Source: Halothiobacillus diazotrophicus (GTDB lineage: Bacteria; Pseudomonadota; Gammaproteobacteria; Halothiobacillales; Halothiobacillaceae). Taken from it: a DNA stretch of 64,000 bases. The notes below the pieces were generated by a model. That model had not been told where the DNA came from. It did not search any database and worked only from the letters and a program-made list of their open reading frames with translations. Both the position numbers and the translations under genes were made by a program. The DNA lies in NCBI RefSeq assembly GCF_001663815.1, contig NZ_CP016027.1, positions 744,001-808,000 on the forward strand. Direction: 5' to 3'. Below are positions 7,780 through 17,600 of this stretch, piece after piece. Each line of letters opens with the position of its first letter. The stretch's first letter is position 1.

Positions 7780-9594
7780 CTAGTGGACGACCTCGGTTTC
7801 CGAGGAGGCGCCGAATTGGAGTCGATGCAATGCCGCGTAGGGACCATTGGCGGCGAGCAGGGCCGCATGCTGTCCGGTCTCGACGATTCGCCCCTGATCG
7901 AGCACCACGATCAAATCCGCATGCTCGATCGTCGACAGACGATGCGCAATCACGAGTGTTGTCCGCCCGCGGCTCAGATTATCGAGAGCGGCCTGGATGT
8001 ACCGTTCCGATTCGGTATCCAGCGCCGAAGTCGCTTCATCGAGAATGAGGATCGGCGCATTGCGATATAGGGCTCGGGCAATGGCCAAACGTTGACGCTG
8101 ACCGCCGGAAAGCAGGACGCCGTTTTCGCCCACCGGCGTATCGAAACCCTGCGGCAGTTTCTCGATGAATTCGAGTGCGTAGGCTGCCTCCGCCGCTGCA
8201 CGGATGCGCGTCATGTCGCCACGGCCGCCATCGCTGTAGGCGATGTTGTCGGCAACGGAGGCGTTGAACAGAACGGTGTCCTGACTGACATAGGCAAATT
8301 GACGTCGCAAATCCTTCCGCGTCATTTGAGCGATGGACCGGTCGTCGAGTCGTATCTCGCCCTGTTCGATCTCCACGAACCGGGGCAGACTGGCAATCAG
8401 ACTCGACTTCCCCGCACCGCTGCGTCCCACGAGAGCGACCGTATGTCCGGCAGGGATATCGAGGCTGATATCTCGAAGTACCCAGGGCGCTGTTTCTTCG
8501 GGCTGATAGCGCAGACCGACTTGATCGAAGGCAATTCGGCCGCTGACCCGCGCAACGGGCTGAAGATCCGGGGCATCGGTCTCCCGCGGCTCATCAAGCA
8601 GACCAAACAGGCTCTCCCCGGCAGCAATCCCCCGTTGCAGCACGGCATTGACGCCAATGAGCCGCTTCATGGGCGAGAGCATCAGGCTCAGCGCCGTGAT
8701 GAAGGAAACGAAGGTACCGACGCTAATTGTCTCCATACGCGAACCGGTCGTCGCAAACCAGACAATCCCCGCGATGCCCAGGGCCAGGATGAACTGGGTC
8801 ACCGGTGCGGAGATGGAGGACATCGCCTGCATTTTCATGAACTCACGAAAGTTGCGGGCATTGATGCGCTCGAAACGGGCGGACTCGAACTCCTCGCCCC
8901 CATACAGTTTCACCACACGATGTCCGTTGATCACTTCCTCGGCGACATGGGTCACCTGCCCCATCGAATCCTGAATCCGGCGGGCGTAGCGACGAAATGC
9001 GCGGGAAATCCCCCCCACCAGCACGACCAGCACCGGCGCCAGCACGACGATGAACAGCGCCAGCTGCCAACTGAGAATCAGCAGCCAGATCAGCAGCCCC
9101 GCCACCGTAATGCTGTCGCGAATCAGGGTGGTCAATGCGCGGGATGCCGCCTCGGAAACCTGTTCGCTCTGATAGTTCAGGCGGGTGAGCACTTCACCGC
9201 CCGCCACCCGATCGAAGAACCGGACCGGCAGGTGCAGCACCTGATCGAAGACATCGCGCTTCAGATCGCGAATCACCGAACGACCCACCCAGGCCATACC
9301 GTAGCCGGACATGAACTCCGCCACGACGCGCAGGGCAAAAACGCCCAACAGCAGCAAGGGCATGGCATGGATGGTGGCCGGATCGCGATTGACGAAGCTG
9401 CCATCGAGCAAGGGCTTCATCAGGGCTGCGAAAGCAACTTCAGTGAACGCCGCCCCGATCATCCCGATAATGGCCAGACCCAGGAGACGGGCATACTGCT
9501 GCGTATAGCGTAGAAGTCGACGATAGGTCTGCCAGCCTGAAGCCGGCGTCGCAGCCGTTGCACCCGGCGAACCTTGGGATGGAGAAGAATGCAT
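7780..9594 (-). CDS. msbA: Lipid A export ABC transporter, permease and ATPase
   Basis: This half-size ABC exporter (604 residues) flips lipid A-core across the inner membrane. The first ~330 residues carry six membrane helices with the typical FFDRVAGGEVLTRLNYQSEQV coupling region. The nucleotide-binding domain has Walker A GRSGAGKSSLI, the signature LSGGQRQRLAIARAL and Walker B ILILDEATSALD, and ends with an H-loop AHRLSTIEHADLI. The chosen ATG lies just beyond the exbD stop; a GTG nine bases earlier overlaps that stop (GTGA) and could be the true start. It is the middle gene of exbB-exbD-msbA-lpxK. Confidence 0.96.
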   Translation of the reverse strand: MHSSPSQGSPGATAATPASGWQTYRRLLRYTQQYARLLGLAIIGMIGAAFTEVAFAALMKPLLDGSFVNRDPATIHAMPLLLLGVFALRVVAEFMSGYGMAWVGRSVIRDLKRDVFDQVLHLPVRFFDRVAGGEVLTRLNYQSEQVSEAASRALTTLIRDSITVAGLLIWLLILSWQLALFIVVLAPVLVVLVGGISRAFRRYARRIQDSMGQVTHVAEEVINGHRVVKLYGGEEFESARFERINARNFREFMKMQAMSSISAPVTQFILALGIAGIVWFATTGSRMETISVGTFVSFITALSLMLSPMKRLIGVNAVLQRGIAAGESLFGLLDEPRETDAPDLQPVARVSGRIAFDQVGLRYQPEETAPWVLRDISLDIPAGHTVALVGRSGAGKSSLIASLPRFVEIEQGEIRLDDRSIAQMTRKDLRRQFAYVSQDTVLFNASVADNIAYSDGGRGDMTRIRAAAEAAYALEFIEKLPQGFDTPVGENGVLLSGGQRQRLAIARALYRNAPILILDEATSALDTESERYIQAALDNLSRGRTTLVIAHRLSTIEHADLIVVLDQGRIVETGQHAALLAANGPYAALHRLQFGASSETEVVH

Positions 9595-9602
9595 CGAACG
9601 CG

Positions 9603-10004
9603 TCACTTGACCGGAGTTGTCCCGAGGCCAACCTTGGTGATGCCCGCCTCGCGGGCAAGATCCAGCACACTGATGACCTTCTGATTCACCACGTCGGCAT
9701 CGGCCCATACCACGACAGGACGTTGGTCGGCTGCAATGCTTCGGAGGACGGGGCGGATGGCGTCGCTGTCGTAGATCTTGCCATCGATGGCAATACGTCC
9801 GTCCCGGGCAATCTCGATCACATGATCTTTGACCGGTGCTCGTTTCTCGGTGCCCTGACTGGAGACGGGAAGCGTCACGTTGAGTGTCCGATCATGAACG
9901 AACGTCGTCGTCAGCATGAAGAAAATCAACAACATGAAAATGACATCGATCAGCGGAATCAGGTTCAGTTCCAGTTCTTCCCGCGGTCTTTGACGAAATT
10001 GCAT
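9603..10004 (-). CDS. exbD: Biopolymer transport protein ExbD/TolR family
   Basis: The 133-residue protein has a short cytoplasmic N-terminus, one membrane helix (LIPLIDVIFMLLIFFMLTT, about 15-34) with the essential proton-conducting Asp at residue 20, and a periplasmic domain of about 95 residues. With ExbB it forms a proton-driven motor that energises outer-membrane transport. No TonB is seen here, and the msbA/lpxK neighbourhood is the arrangement found in several Gammaproteobacteria. The start was chosen at the ATG preceded by GAGGGTGTCGTC; nine further upstream codons are open but overlap exbB. Confidence 0.92.
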   Translation of the reverse strand: MQFRQRPREELELNLIPLIDVIFMLLIFFMLTTTFVHDRTLNVTLPVSSQGTEKRAPVKDHVIEIARDGRIAIDGKIYDSDAIRPVLRSIAADQRPVVVWADADVVNQKVISVLDLAREAGITKVGLGTTPVK

Positions 10005-10014
10005 GACGACACCC

Positions 10015-10638
10015 TCAGCGTTTGCGCGCATCGACCGGATGGATCAGATCCACCAGACGGATCGCCTCGCGTTCCATCTCGATGATGCGCTCATCCACCA
10101 GTCCCCGGAAATACCGGTGGAAGATGTAGGCGGGCACGGCCACGATGATACCGCCAGCCGTGGTAACCAATGCCTTGGCGATGCCCCCCGCCAGCAATTC
10201 CGGATTGATGGCCGAAGCGCCGCCGCTGGCCGTGATCGACTGAAACACATCGATGATCCCAACCACCGTACCGAGCAGGCCCAACAACGGGGAAATCACC
10301 GCGATCGTACCCAGGGTATTGAGATAGCGTTCCATCTGATGCGCGACATGGCGCCCGGCATCTTCGATACGACTGCGCATGCCTTCCGGCGAGTCGTGAC
10401 TCTGGAGACCGGCGGCAAGCACCATGCCCAGGGGGGACATCCGGGCCAATTCGGACACCTTGAGGGACGAAATCTGACCGCTGGCCATCCAGCTTTCCAC
10501 CGTACCCACCGGGTCCCCGCCCATCAGGCGGTTGTAGCGCAGGGACCATAACCGCTCGAGAATGATCGTGAGCGCAATCACCGAAGCCAGGATGATAGGG
10601 ATCATCATCCCGCCGCCGGCCATCACCAAATCCATCAT
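10015..10638 (-). CDS. exbB: MotA/TolQ/ExbB proton channel family protein
   Basis: The 207 residues contain three membrane helices: an N-terminal one (MIPIILASVIALTIIL), and two long ones around LNTLGTIAVISPLLGLLGTVVGIIDVF and ALVTTAGGIIVAVPAYIFHRYF. The conserved Thr/Pro/Gly pattern of the family channel is present. It pairs with the downstream ExbD to form an energy-transducing motor. The ATG is preceded by AGGAGCAACTGCAT. It starts the exbB-exbD-msbA-lpxK-Trm112-kdsB series, 36 bases after the DUF4139 gene stop, so it may belong to a longer operon. Confidence 0.93.
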   Translation of the reverse strand: MMDLVMAGGGMMIPIILASVIALTIILERLWSLRYNRLMGGDPVGTVESWMASGQISSLKVSELARMSPLGMVLAAGLQSHDSPEGMRSRIEDAGRHVAHQMERYLNTLGTIAVISPLLGLLGTVVGIIDVFQSITASGGASAINPELLAGGIAKALVTTAGGIIVAVPAYIFHRYFRGLVDERIIEMEREAIRLVDLIHPVDARKR

Positions 10639-10674
10639 ATGCAGTTGCTCCTTAATCGTCCTTGAAGTGAAACA

Positions 10675-12495
10675 TCAGAAACCATAGAGACGCTTGTCCG
10701 CCGGCCAGCGCAGGCGGAAGCCAAAATTGATCGTGATCTTCTGCCCGGGCTTGATCTGATTCGACCAGGCCCATACGCCATCCTGACCGTCATACTGCTT
10801 GTTCCCCGGAGGGGTATTGTCCGCCAAAGGATCGACGGCCAGATTCGCATCTTCAGACACCGGCAGGTTCATGAGCACCGTCACCGGAACCGGTTGTTCG
10901 TGTTGACTCTGCACCGTGACCACCCGTCGGCGAACCAGTTGCTGCGCCTTACCGATCAAACCGTTCTCGTCGCGCTGATCCGCTGGGCTATCAACCGTAA
11001 CCACGATGCGTTGGTCGACGCCGAAACCAAGCGACAGGGCTTTCTTCGGGGCCAATGCCGACTGATGCACACGACCGATCTGAGCCCCATTCAGGAACAG
11101 TTGCCATTCACCGGCCGGCAGGGGCGTCGCGTTATCCAGCGTGAATCGTGCCGTCAGTATCGCCAGGGGCGAGATCTCGGGCGTAATCAGATCCATCGCA
11201 TCGGCCGGATAATTGCGGTGGAGGAGCGGGATGACCGTGGCGGCCGATCCGCTGGGAACGCTGACGGGCGAAGCACTGCGGAACTCCGCATTGAAACCGG
11301 TTTCGTCCACGGCCCCGAATGACGCAGCAGACTTACGGGCCATTTCAGCATCCTGTCGCAGCAGCGCCGCGCCGGCTATGGGCGACGGCTTGCTCGTTGG
11401 CGAAAAACCGATGGTCCAACGCTTGAGGGTCGGCACGGGATAATAGCGACGCGTGTCCAGCATCGACAAGGTCACGGGCACGCGCGACCAATCCTCGCCA
11501 GTGCTCTGGTGCACTTCTGCGACCAGAGACCAGTGGATCGTCGACGAGACTTTCGCTGTTTCTTCGGCCGCCGGTGCTGTCGGGGTCGTGGCGGACTTTT
11601 CCGACGGACGCGCCGCTATCGTATCGAGATCAGCGCGGTACACGGGTTGCCAGCGAGCGTCATGCACGCGGTAGCGGATGGTGATCATCCTGCCGGTTGC
11701 CGGTTTCTGGCTACCATCCACCATCAGGGGTAGGCTCAGGGCCAGACCCGGGCCCTTCTGACGCAACGCTGCCTGCGCGCGGTCGACCGCCTGCATCTGC
11801 TTCATCAGCTGATCCACCGCATCCTGGGCCTGTCGATGCTCCGCGAGAATGCCATCGAGCAGGCGATCGAATTGGGCCCGTGCCCTGGCATCCGAAAGAA
11901 AAGCGCCAATCGCGGCACCGTGTTTCTTGTCCGATGGCGCCTGCGCCATCTGCGCCTTGAAGATGGACATTCGCGTCTGTGCCGCCAACAGATCGTCGTT
12001 CGCCTTGGCCAGCCGCTTGTTCAAGGTTTCACGCTCTAGATCCAGCTTACGGTAGGCCTCGGTCTCCGCCACCGGCATTTCGCGCCATTGCATCGGAGCG
12101 CTCAACGTCAAGCCGGGACTATGAAGCTGGACACTATCCTGGTCGATCGAGCGCGGGAGATCGACCACCTGAACGGATCGTCTGCCCGAAGTCGGCCAGT
12201 CGATCGACAACTGACGGGTCACCCAGGCACCATCGGGCAACACCGTCACACCGATGATTTTCCCAGCCATTGAGACGATGTCGGCATCCTCGACAGACTT
12301 TGCTGCGAACGGACTCTTGACTGCGGCCGACTTGGTCGAAGGCGAATCGATGCCGGCTATCGCGACTTCTTGCGCAGAGGCGGCCGGCAGAACGGCAAAG
12401 AAAACGATTCCGAGCATCGCAGCGGGAACGACCGACAGAAAAGACCGCAGCAGGGCGCAAGACTGTGGCTCACGATGGCTGAAGAAATGATTCAT
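10675..12495 (-). CDS. Exported DUF4140/DUF4139 protein (mucoidy-inhibitor-like)
   Basis: The 606-residue protein starts with a long signal peptide (hydrophobic stretch about 23-40, cleavage near AASAQ). It then has a DUF4140 domain (about 80-190, beginning ITVLPDGAWVTRQL-like and ending in a coiled coil ETLNKRLAKANDDLLAAQTRM) and a large beta-rich DUF4139 domain to the C-terminus (ITINFGFRLRWPADKRLYGF). Proteins of this type include MuiA; their biochemical role is not known. It lies just upstream of exbB, suggesting a connection with envelope processes. The ribosome site is weak (GGGGACC at a distance). Confidence 0.82.
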   Translation of the reverse strand: MNHFFSHREPQSCALLRSFLSVVPAAMLGIVFFAVLPAASAQEVAIAGIDSPSTKSAAVKSPFAAKSVEDADIVSMAGKIIGVTVLPDGAWVTRQLSIDWPTSGRRSVQVVDLPRSIDQDSVQLHSPGLTLSAPMQWREMPVAETEAYRKLDLERETLNKRLAKANDDLLAAQTRMSIFKAQMAQAPSDKKHGAAIGAFLSDARARAQFDRLLDGILAEHRQAQDAVDQLMKQMQAVDRAQAALRQKGPGLALSLPLMVDGSQKPATGRMITIRYRVHDARWQPVYRADLDTIAARPSEKSATTPTAPAAEETAKVSSTIHWSLVAEVHQSTGEDWSRVPVTLSMLDTRRYYPVPTLKRWTIGFSPTSKPSPIAGAALLRQDAEMARKSAASFGAVDETGFNAEFRSASPVSVPSGSAATVIPLLHRNYPADAMDLITPEISPLAILTARFTLDNATPLPAGEWQLFLNGAQIGRVHQSALAPKKALSLGFGVDQRIVVTVDSPADQRDENGLIGKAQQLVRRRVVTVQSQHEQPVPVTVLMNLPVSEDANLAVDPLADNTPPGNKQYDGQDGVWAWSNQIKPGQKITINFGFRLRWPADKRLYGF

Positions 12496-12537
12496 GCGAT
12501 CCGGTCCCCGATGGATTCATGTTTGATCAAGCGCCGA

Positions 12538-13653
12538 TCACGCGTCCGTGTTTTCACAGTGGCTGGCGCCGCTCGACTCGGGCAGTACCCCGCCACCGGC
12601 GCGACGAACGCGCACGGCCTCGGCCAGACGCTCGATGAGCCCGACGCTGTCCTCCCAGCCGATGCAGGCATCGGTGATGCTCTGTCCATACACGAGTGGG
12701 CGATCGGGATGGACATCCTGGCGTCCACCCACCAGATGGCTCTCCACCATGGCGCCGACGATCCCCGCATTGCCGGCGGCAATCTGGGCGGCAACGTCAT
12801 CGGCCACGACGATTTGCCGCGCGTGCTGCTTCTGGCTGTTCGCATGGGAGAAATCGATCATCAGTGCCTCGTTCAATTCGGCACCGCGCAACTGCTCCAG
12901 CGCATCATTGACGCTGTTGGCATCGTAATTCGGCTTCTTGCCGCCCCGCAGGATGATGTGGCAATCCGTATTGCCCGACGTGGAAAAAATGGCCGATTGC
13001 CCGGCCTTGGTGACCGACAGGAAATGATGCGGCCGCGCCGCGGCCCGGATTGCATCGATGGCCACCTGCAACCCGCCATCGGTGCCGTTCTTGAACCCAA
13101 CCGGGCAGGAAAGCCCGGAGGCCAGCTCCCGGTGGACCTGCGATTCGGTCGTCCGGGCACCGATCGCGCCCCAGGAAACCGCATCGGAAACATACTGCGG
13201 GCTGATCAGGTCGAGATACTCGGTTGCCGAGGGGACGCCCATATCCGCCAGATCCACCAGCAGGTGCCGCGCAATGCCGAGACCCTTGTTGATTTCGTAA
13301 CTGCCATCGAGATTGGGATCGTTGATCAACCCTTTCCAGCCCACGGTCGTCCGCGGTTTCTCGAAATAGACTCTCATCACGAGCAGAATCTCATCCGCCA
13401 CGGTATCGGCAAGGGTTTTGAGACGCGTCGCATAATCGCGTGCCGCCTGGACGTCATGGATCGAACAGGGTCCCATCACCACGATCAACCGATCGTCATC
13501 CCGGTTCAGAATCGAACGTATCGCCCGACGTGTTTGCACCACAGTGGTCGCCCCGCGCTCGGTCAGGGGAAACTGGGCACGAATCTGCTCGGGCGAAAGA
13601 AGATTATGAATATCGAGAATACGTAAGTCGTCGGTTTGATGGGTCGTCATCAT
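12538..13653 (-). CDS. aroG: 3-deoxy-7-phosphoheptulonate synthase, class I (DAHP synthase)
   Basis: This enzyme condenses phosphoenolpyruvate with erythrose 4-phosphate, the first step of the shikimate pathway. The 371 residues fit the AroF/G/H class I-alpha family: VVMGPCSIHDV, RVYFEKPRTTVGWKGLINDP, GARTTESQVHRELASGLS, VGFKNGTDG and DFSHANSQK are all present, including metal-binding Cys and His. Which amino acid gives feedback inhibition cannot be decided from sequence here, so the isoform letter is provisional. The two adjacent ATG codons have no strong ribosome site. It appears to be its own unit, with about 148 bases of non-coding DNA upstream. Confidence 0.95.
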   Translation of the reverse strand: MMTTHQTDDLRILDIHNLLSPEQIRAQFPLTERGATTVVQTRRAIRSILNRDDDRLIVVMGPCSIHDVQAARDYATRLKTLADTVADEILLVMRVYFEKPRTTVGWKGLINDPNLDGSYEINKGLGIARHLLVDLADMGVPSATEYLDLISPQYVSDAVSWGAIGARTTESQVHRELASGLSCPVGFKNGTDGGLQVAIDAIRAAARPHHFLSVTKAGQSAIFSTSGNTDCHIILRGGKKPNYDANSVNDALEQLRGAELNEALMIDFSHANSQKQHARQIVVADDVAAQIAAGNAGIVGAMVESHLVGGRQDVHPDRPLVYGQSITDACIGWEDSVGLIERLAEAVRVRRAGGGVLPESSGASHCENTDA

Positions 13654-13801
13654 GGGGGCCTGTTGCTAAATCCCTAACTATTATACGGAAGACCACGCAC
13701 TATCTCGCAGTTCGTCCGTCACAATCGGCCCATGTTACTTGGCTTGCCGTCCGACGTCATCCCGCAGCACGCCCCGAATGCCGCCTAGAGCACGCCCGAC
13801 T

Positions 13802-14647
13802 TTACAATCGCCGAAGCTCGAGCACAGGAAACTGACTGCGCACATGGCGTTGCGTCTGGTGATCGATCTCCGCGGTAATCAGCGTATCGGCAACCGTATT
13901 GGCGTTAGCAAGAATTTGTCCCCAGGGATCGACGACCATGCTGTGTCCGTAGGTCTGACGTCCGCTGGCATGGCGACCAACCTGCGCCGAGGCCACCATG
14001 TAGATCTGGTTCTCGATGGCGCGCGCCCGGATCAGGGGTTCCCAGTGCGCACGCCCCGTTGCCTCGGTGAACGCGGCGGGTAAACATACCCAGGTCGCCC
14101 CCAGGTCGACCAGGCGACGGAACAGTTCGGGGAAGCGCAGATCGAAACAGATGGCCATGCCCAAAGGACCAACCGGGGTATCGACCACGACAGGTACATC
14201 GCCAGCCACAAACAGATCCGATTCCCGATAAGATTCCTGCCGGGATTCGCTCAGCGCCGGTACGGTGACATCGAAGAGATGAATCTTGTCGTAATGGGCA
14301 CGAATCGCACCCGAATCATCGATCACGAAACTGCGCGCATGCAGTTTTCCCGAACCGAGGCCATCGGTTGCCGCAACCCGGATAGGCATCGTTCCGGCCA
14401 CGAGCCAGACGCCATGACGGCGCGCGAGCTGTTGCAGCCAAGCCATCGGCTCGTCCCCGGCATCGAACCCCATCGACAGCAATGCACCCGGATCGGCTGG
14501 CATGGCGTACAAATTCTCCGGCATGACCACCACCTGAGCACCGAGCATCGCGGCATCCCGGACGAGCCGTTCGATCTGTGGCTTGTTGCGCGACCACTGG
14601 GCCTGCCCGTTGATCTGCAACGCGGCAATTTTGGAAAACGTACTCAT
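13802..14647 (-). CDS. Carbon-nitrogen hydrolase, Nit family (deaminated glutathione amidase-like)
   Basis: The 281 residues carry the nitrilase triad: Glu in VVMPENLYAMP, Lys in ALYDKIHLFDV-like HYDKIHLFDVTVP and Cys in GMAICFDLRFPELFRRL, followed by AFTEATGRAHWEPLIRARAIEN. Nit1/Nit2-type enzymes of this length repair deaminated glutathione or act as omega-amidases. It begins four bases after the yhdP stop codon. The yhdP-nitrilase neighbourhood is conserved in Gammaproteobacteria and suggests co-transcription rather than shared function. Confidence 0.93.
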   Translation of the reverse strand: MSTFSKIAALQINGQAQWSRNKPQIERLVRDAAMLGAQVVVMPENLYAMPADPGALLSMGFDAGDEPMAWLQQLARRHGVWLVAGTMPIRVAATDGLGSGKLHARSFVIDDSGAIRAHYDKIHLFDVTVPALSESRQESYRESDLFVAGDVPVVVDTPVGPLGMAICFDLRFPELFRRLVDLGATWVCLPAAFTEATGRAHWEPLIRARAIENQIYMVASAQVGRHASGRQTYGHSMVVDPWGQILANANTVADTLITAEIDHQTQRHVRSQFPVLELRRL

Positions 14648-14650
14648 GAA

Positions 14651-17600
14651 TTATGGCTCGGGTTTGATGTTGACGGCCTTGATGTCCGGATGGGCAATCG
14701 TACCGGTAATTCGATAGATGAAGGCCGGATCCGGGTGCTTGTCCGCGGACTTGATCGCCTGCTGAATCGCCAACAGGGCACCGCCGACCAGCGGTCCACC
14801 GGCCACCGTACCGATGATCGGCAACAGCATGCCCACGTCGGCATACACCTTGACGGTGTAATCGAGGGTATTGTCCGTCAACTGGGTGCGCCCTTGCGCC
14901 ACCGCGGTGATCGAGGCGTTCTTGAGCGTCAGCGGGTCGACGTGGAGATCGCCTTGGGTCAGTCGCCACTTGGCATTCAGGGTGTCGAATCCCAGCCCGT
15001 GATCGACCAGGTCGCTGAAGTCCAGGCGCAATCGGCGTGTGAGGGCACCGATGCTCAGAAGCCCGGCCAGACGGCCGGCTCCCGGGTCGACATCGTTCAA
15101 CTGACCGTGCACGAGATTAAGCGAACCCTGGCCGTTCAACCGAGCCAAAGCGAATGAGGTGGGCGCACCAGGCCAATCCAGAACGAACGTGCCGGAGTCG
15201 ATATCCCCCTGCTCAATGGGCGAGCTGCCCGTCACCGTGCGAATAGCCGATCCGAGATTCTTTCCGACTGCGGTGAAGTCGAGATGGGTCTTTTGCTGTG
15301 ATCCCGTGCCCGTGACGCGGCCTGTGCCGATCAGGGAGACGGTTCGGCTCGGTCGCCAGTCGATGCTGGTCAGATCCATCGACGGCTGCGGTCCGGCGGT
15401 CGATGGCCGCATGTCCAGGAACAGGCGGCCCAATCGGTTATCGTCATATCGAAGATCGTCGACGCGCAGCGTCATGCTGGGCATTTTCGACAGATCCCAG
15501 GCTTCAGGCGGCGGGAGCACAATCTTCGCTGTGCTATCGCCTTCCCCTTTGAGATGCAGACGACTGAGCTGCACGGACAGTCTGCCCGCGCCGCCCTCTG
15601 GCCAGTCGAGACTCAATTGCCCGGCAAGCGCGGGGCCCTTGGCCTGCAATTCGTAGCGACCGGCGGCATAGTGCAGATCGAGACGCGTGTTCGGAAAGGA
15701 TTGTCCGGCCGTCAGAACCTGATCCGCATCCAGATGGACATCGAACGTGGGAATTTCCGACTGATCGGATGATGGACCGGTGCTCGACAGCAAAATCGGA
15801 CGCCAACGGTCCCAATCGAAGACCGGTGTATGCAGGGACAATTCGAGTACGGATGAAGTCGGCTGGAACGCCGCATCGTTCCGTACTCGTCCCCCGGACA
15901 GACCACCCGACTGATTGAAGGTCAGATTGGCATCCCAGGCGGGTTGCCCCTTCGATTCCAGTGCCAGCGAACGCAATACGCCATCCTTCAGACTGAGTGC
16001 GGCATTGATCGGCCAGGGCTTGTCCACGGGCTTCATCAACGGTTCGGGCAAGGTGCTCTGCACACCGACCAGATCGCTCGACGCCTGTACCGAAAACGTA
16101 CTGCCGCGATGCGGAATGGTCAGTCGCACTTCGGTGGGCGCCTTCCCGGAAACCCGAGAGAGCAAGGCCTGAAAGAAACCATTGCTCTGCCCCCGAAGGG
16201 CGAACAGGGGATCCAGCGTCGTCTGAGCAATGATCGTACTGTCATCCCCGTTCTTTGGTGTTCGTACCTGAAGAGTGACGGGATTGTCGTCGAATCGAGC
16301 GCTGAGGCGGGTGGCGTTGAAATCGCTGTTGACGAATTTCAGCGGACCGCGAATGCTGTCCAGGGTCAGTAACCGCTTGCCGACAATCAGACGGTTGTTG
16401 TCGAACGTGACTGTGCCCTCCGCCACCGGCGGTCCACCCTTGGAGTACAGGCTGAAACGCACGCCCAAATCCAATGCGGCCGAACCGTTGACGTTAAAAT
16501 TCTGGAGCGCATTGGCGGGCAACAGGGGCGTCTGTTGGATGAACCCCAGCATGTCGGCCAGGGGCGCGCGGGTCTGAACCGCCATGTCCAGCACAGGCTT
16601 GCCGATATCGAACAGACTGACCCGTGCACCGTTCAGCGGTAGCCCGCCGATGGTGCCGCCGGTAATCGCCGTGTGCATCTGTTGATCGACGAAGGCGAGA
16701 TAGCCCTGAGCATCCCGGATCGCCGGCCAGTCCGGGCGATAATCGAGATCGAGGTGTTTGAAATCCAGCACCGCCGAAAACCACCCACCGCCGTGCCGGA
16801 AAGGGAATCGGGTCGGATCGCCATTGAAGACGAAATGGGCACCGTTGATCTCACCTGTCTGATCCTTGCTGCCCAGATGGGTATCCAGCCAGCTCAGCAG
16901 ATCCCGTTCCAGAAGATTCCGTGGCAGATAGGCCGGTACCCGGGCAACCTTGAGTGCATCGACACGCATGTCGATTTGCAGGTCGGGGGGCGTATCGGTC
17001 GGGCCCTGTTGCGCTCCGGCCTGATAGCGGAAAACCGAAAAACTGGAAAAGTCCCCGTTGCTCAGCGTCAAGCCGTCACTGTAAATCAGGGGAGCGGCGG
17101 AATCATGCCAGTACAGATCTCCCTTGAGATTGTCGATGGTGATCGGTTCGCGGAGCAGCCCCGGCACGGCCAACACGAGATTCTGCTGATTGACGCTCGC
17201 CAACCAGCCGTCCGGCTGCTTGTAGAGCACGAGATTCAACCCCCCGGCTCCGCTCTCCTGACCAATGACGGGCCAGAGTCTCTGGCCATGCGAATTGCCG
17301 AAATTGTTGAGCTGAAGATACCCGGACTCCAGGTGATCCCCGACAAAATGCAGGCGAATATCGTGCGCCTGACCGCGCACCGTATTTCCCCCAAGAAATT
17401 TCAACAGCGAGCGTGGCAACGGTGCCGTCGAGAGCCAGACCGAGAGCTGGTTGAGATCGGCGAAATCCGAAGCGTAATCCGTCTCGCGCCCATGATGGAT
17501 GATGTGCACCGACTGGGTGGGGAGCTGTTCATCCGCATCCGTGACGAAGGTGACTCGATCGACGTCCAGACGCCAGCCATCGGGGGTTTTCAACCATGCG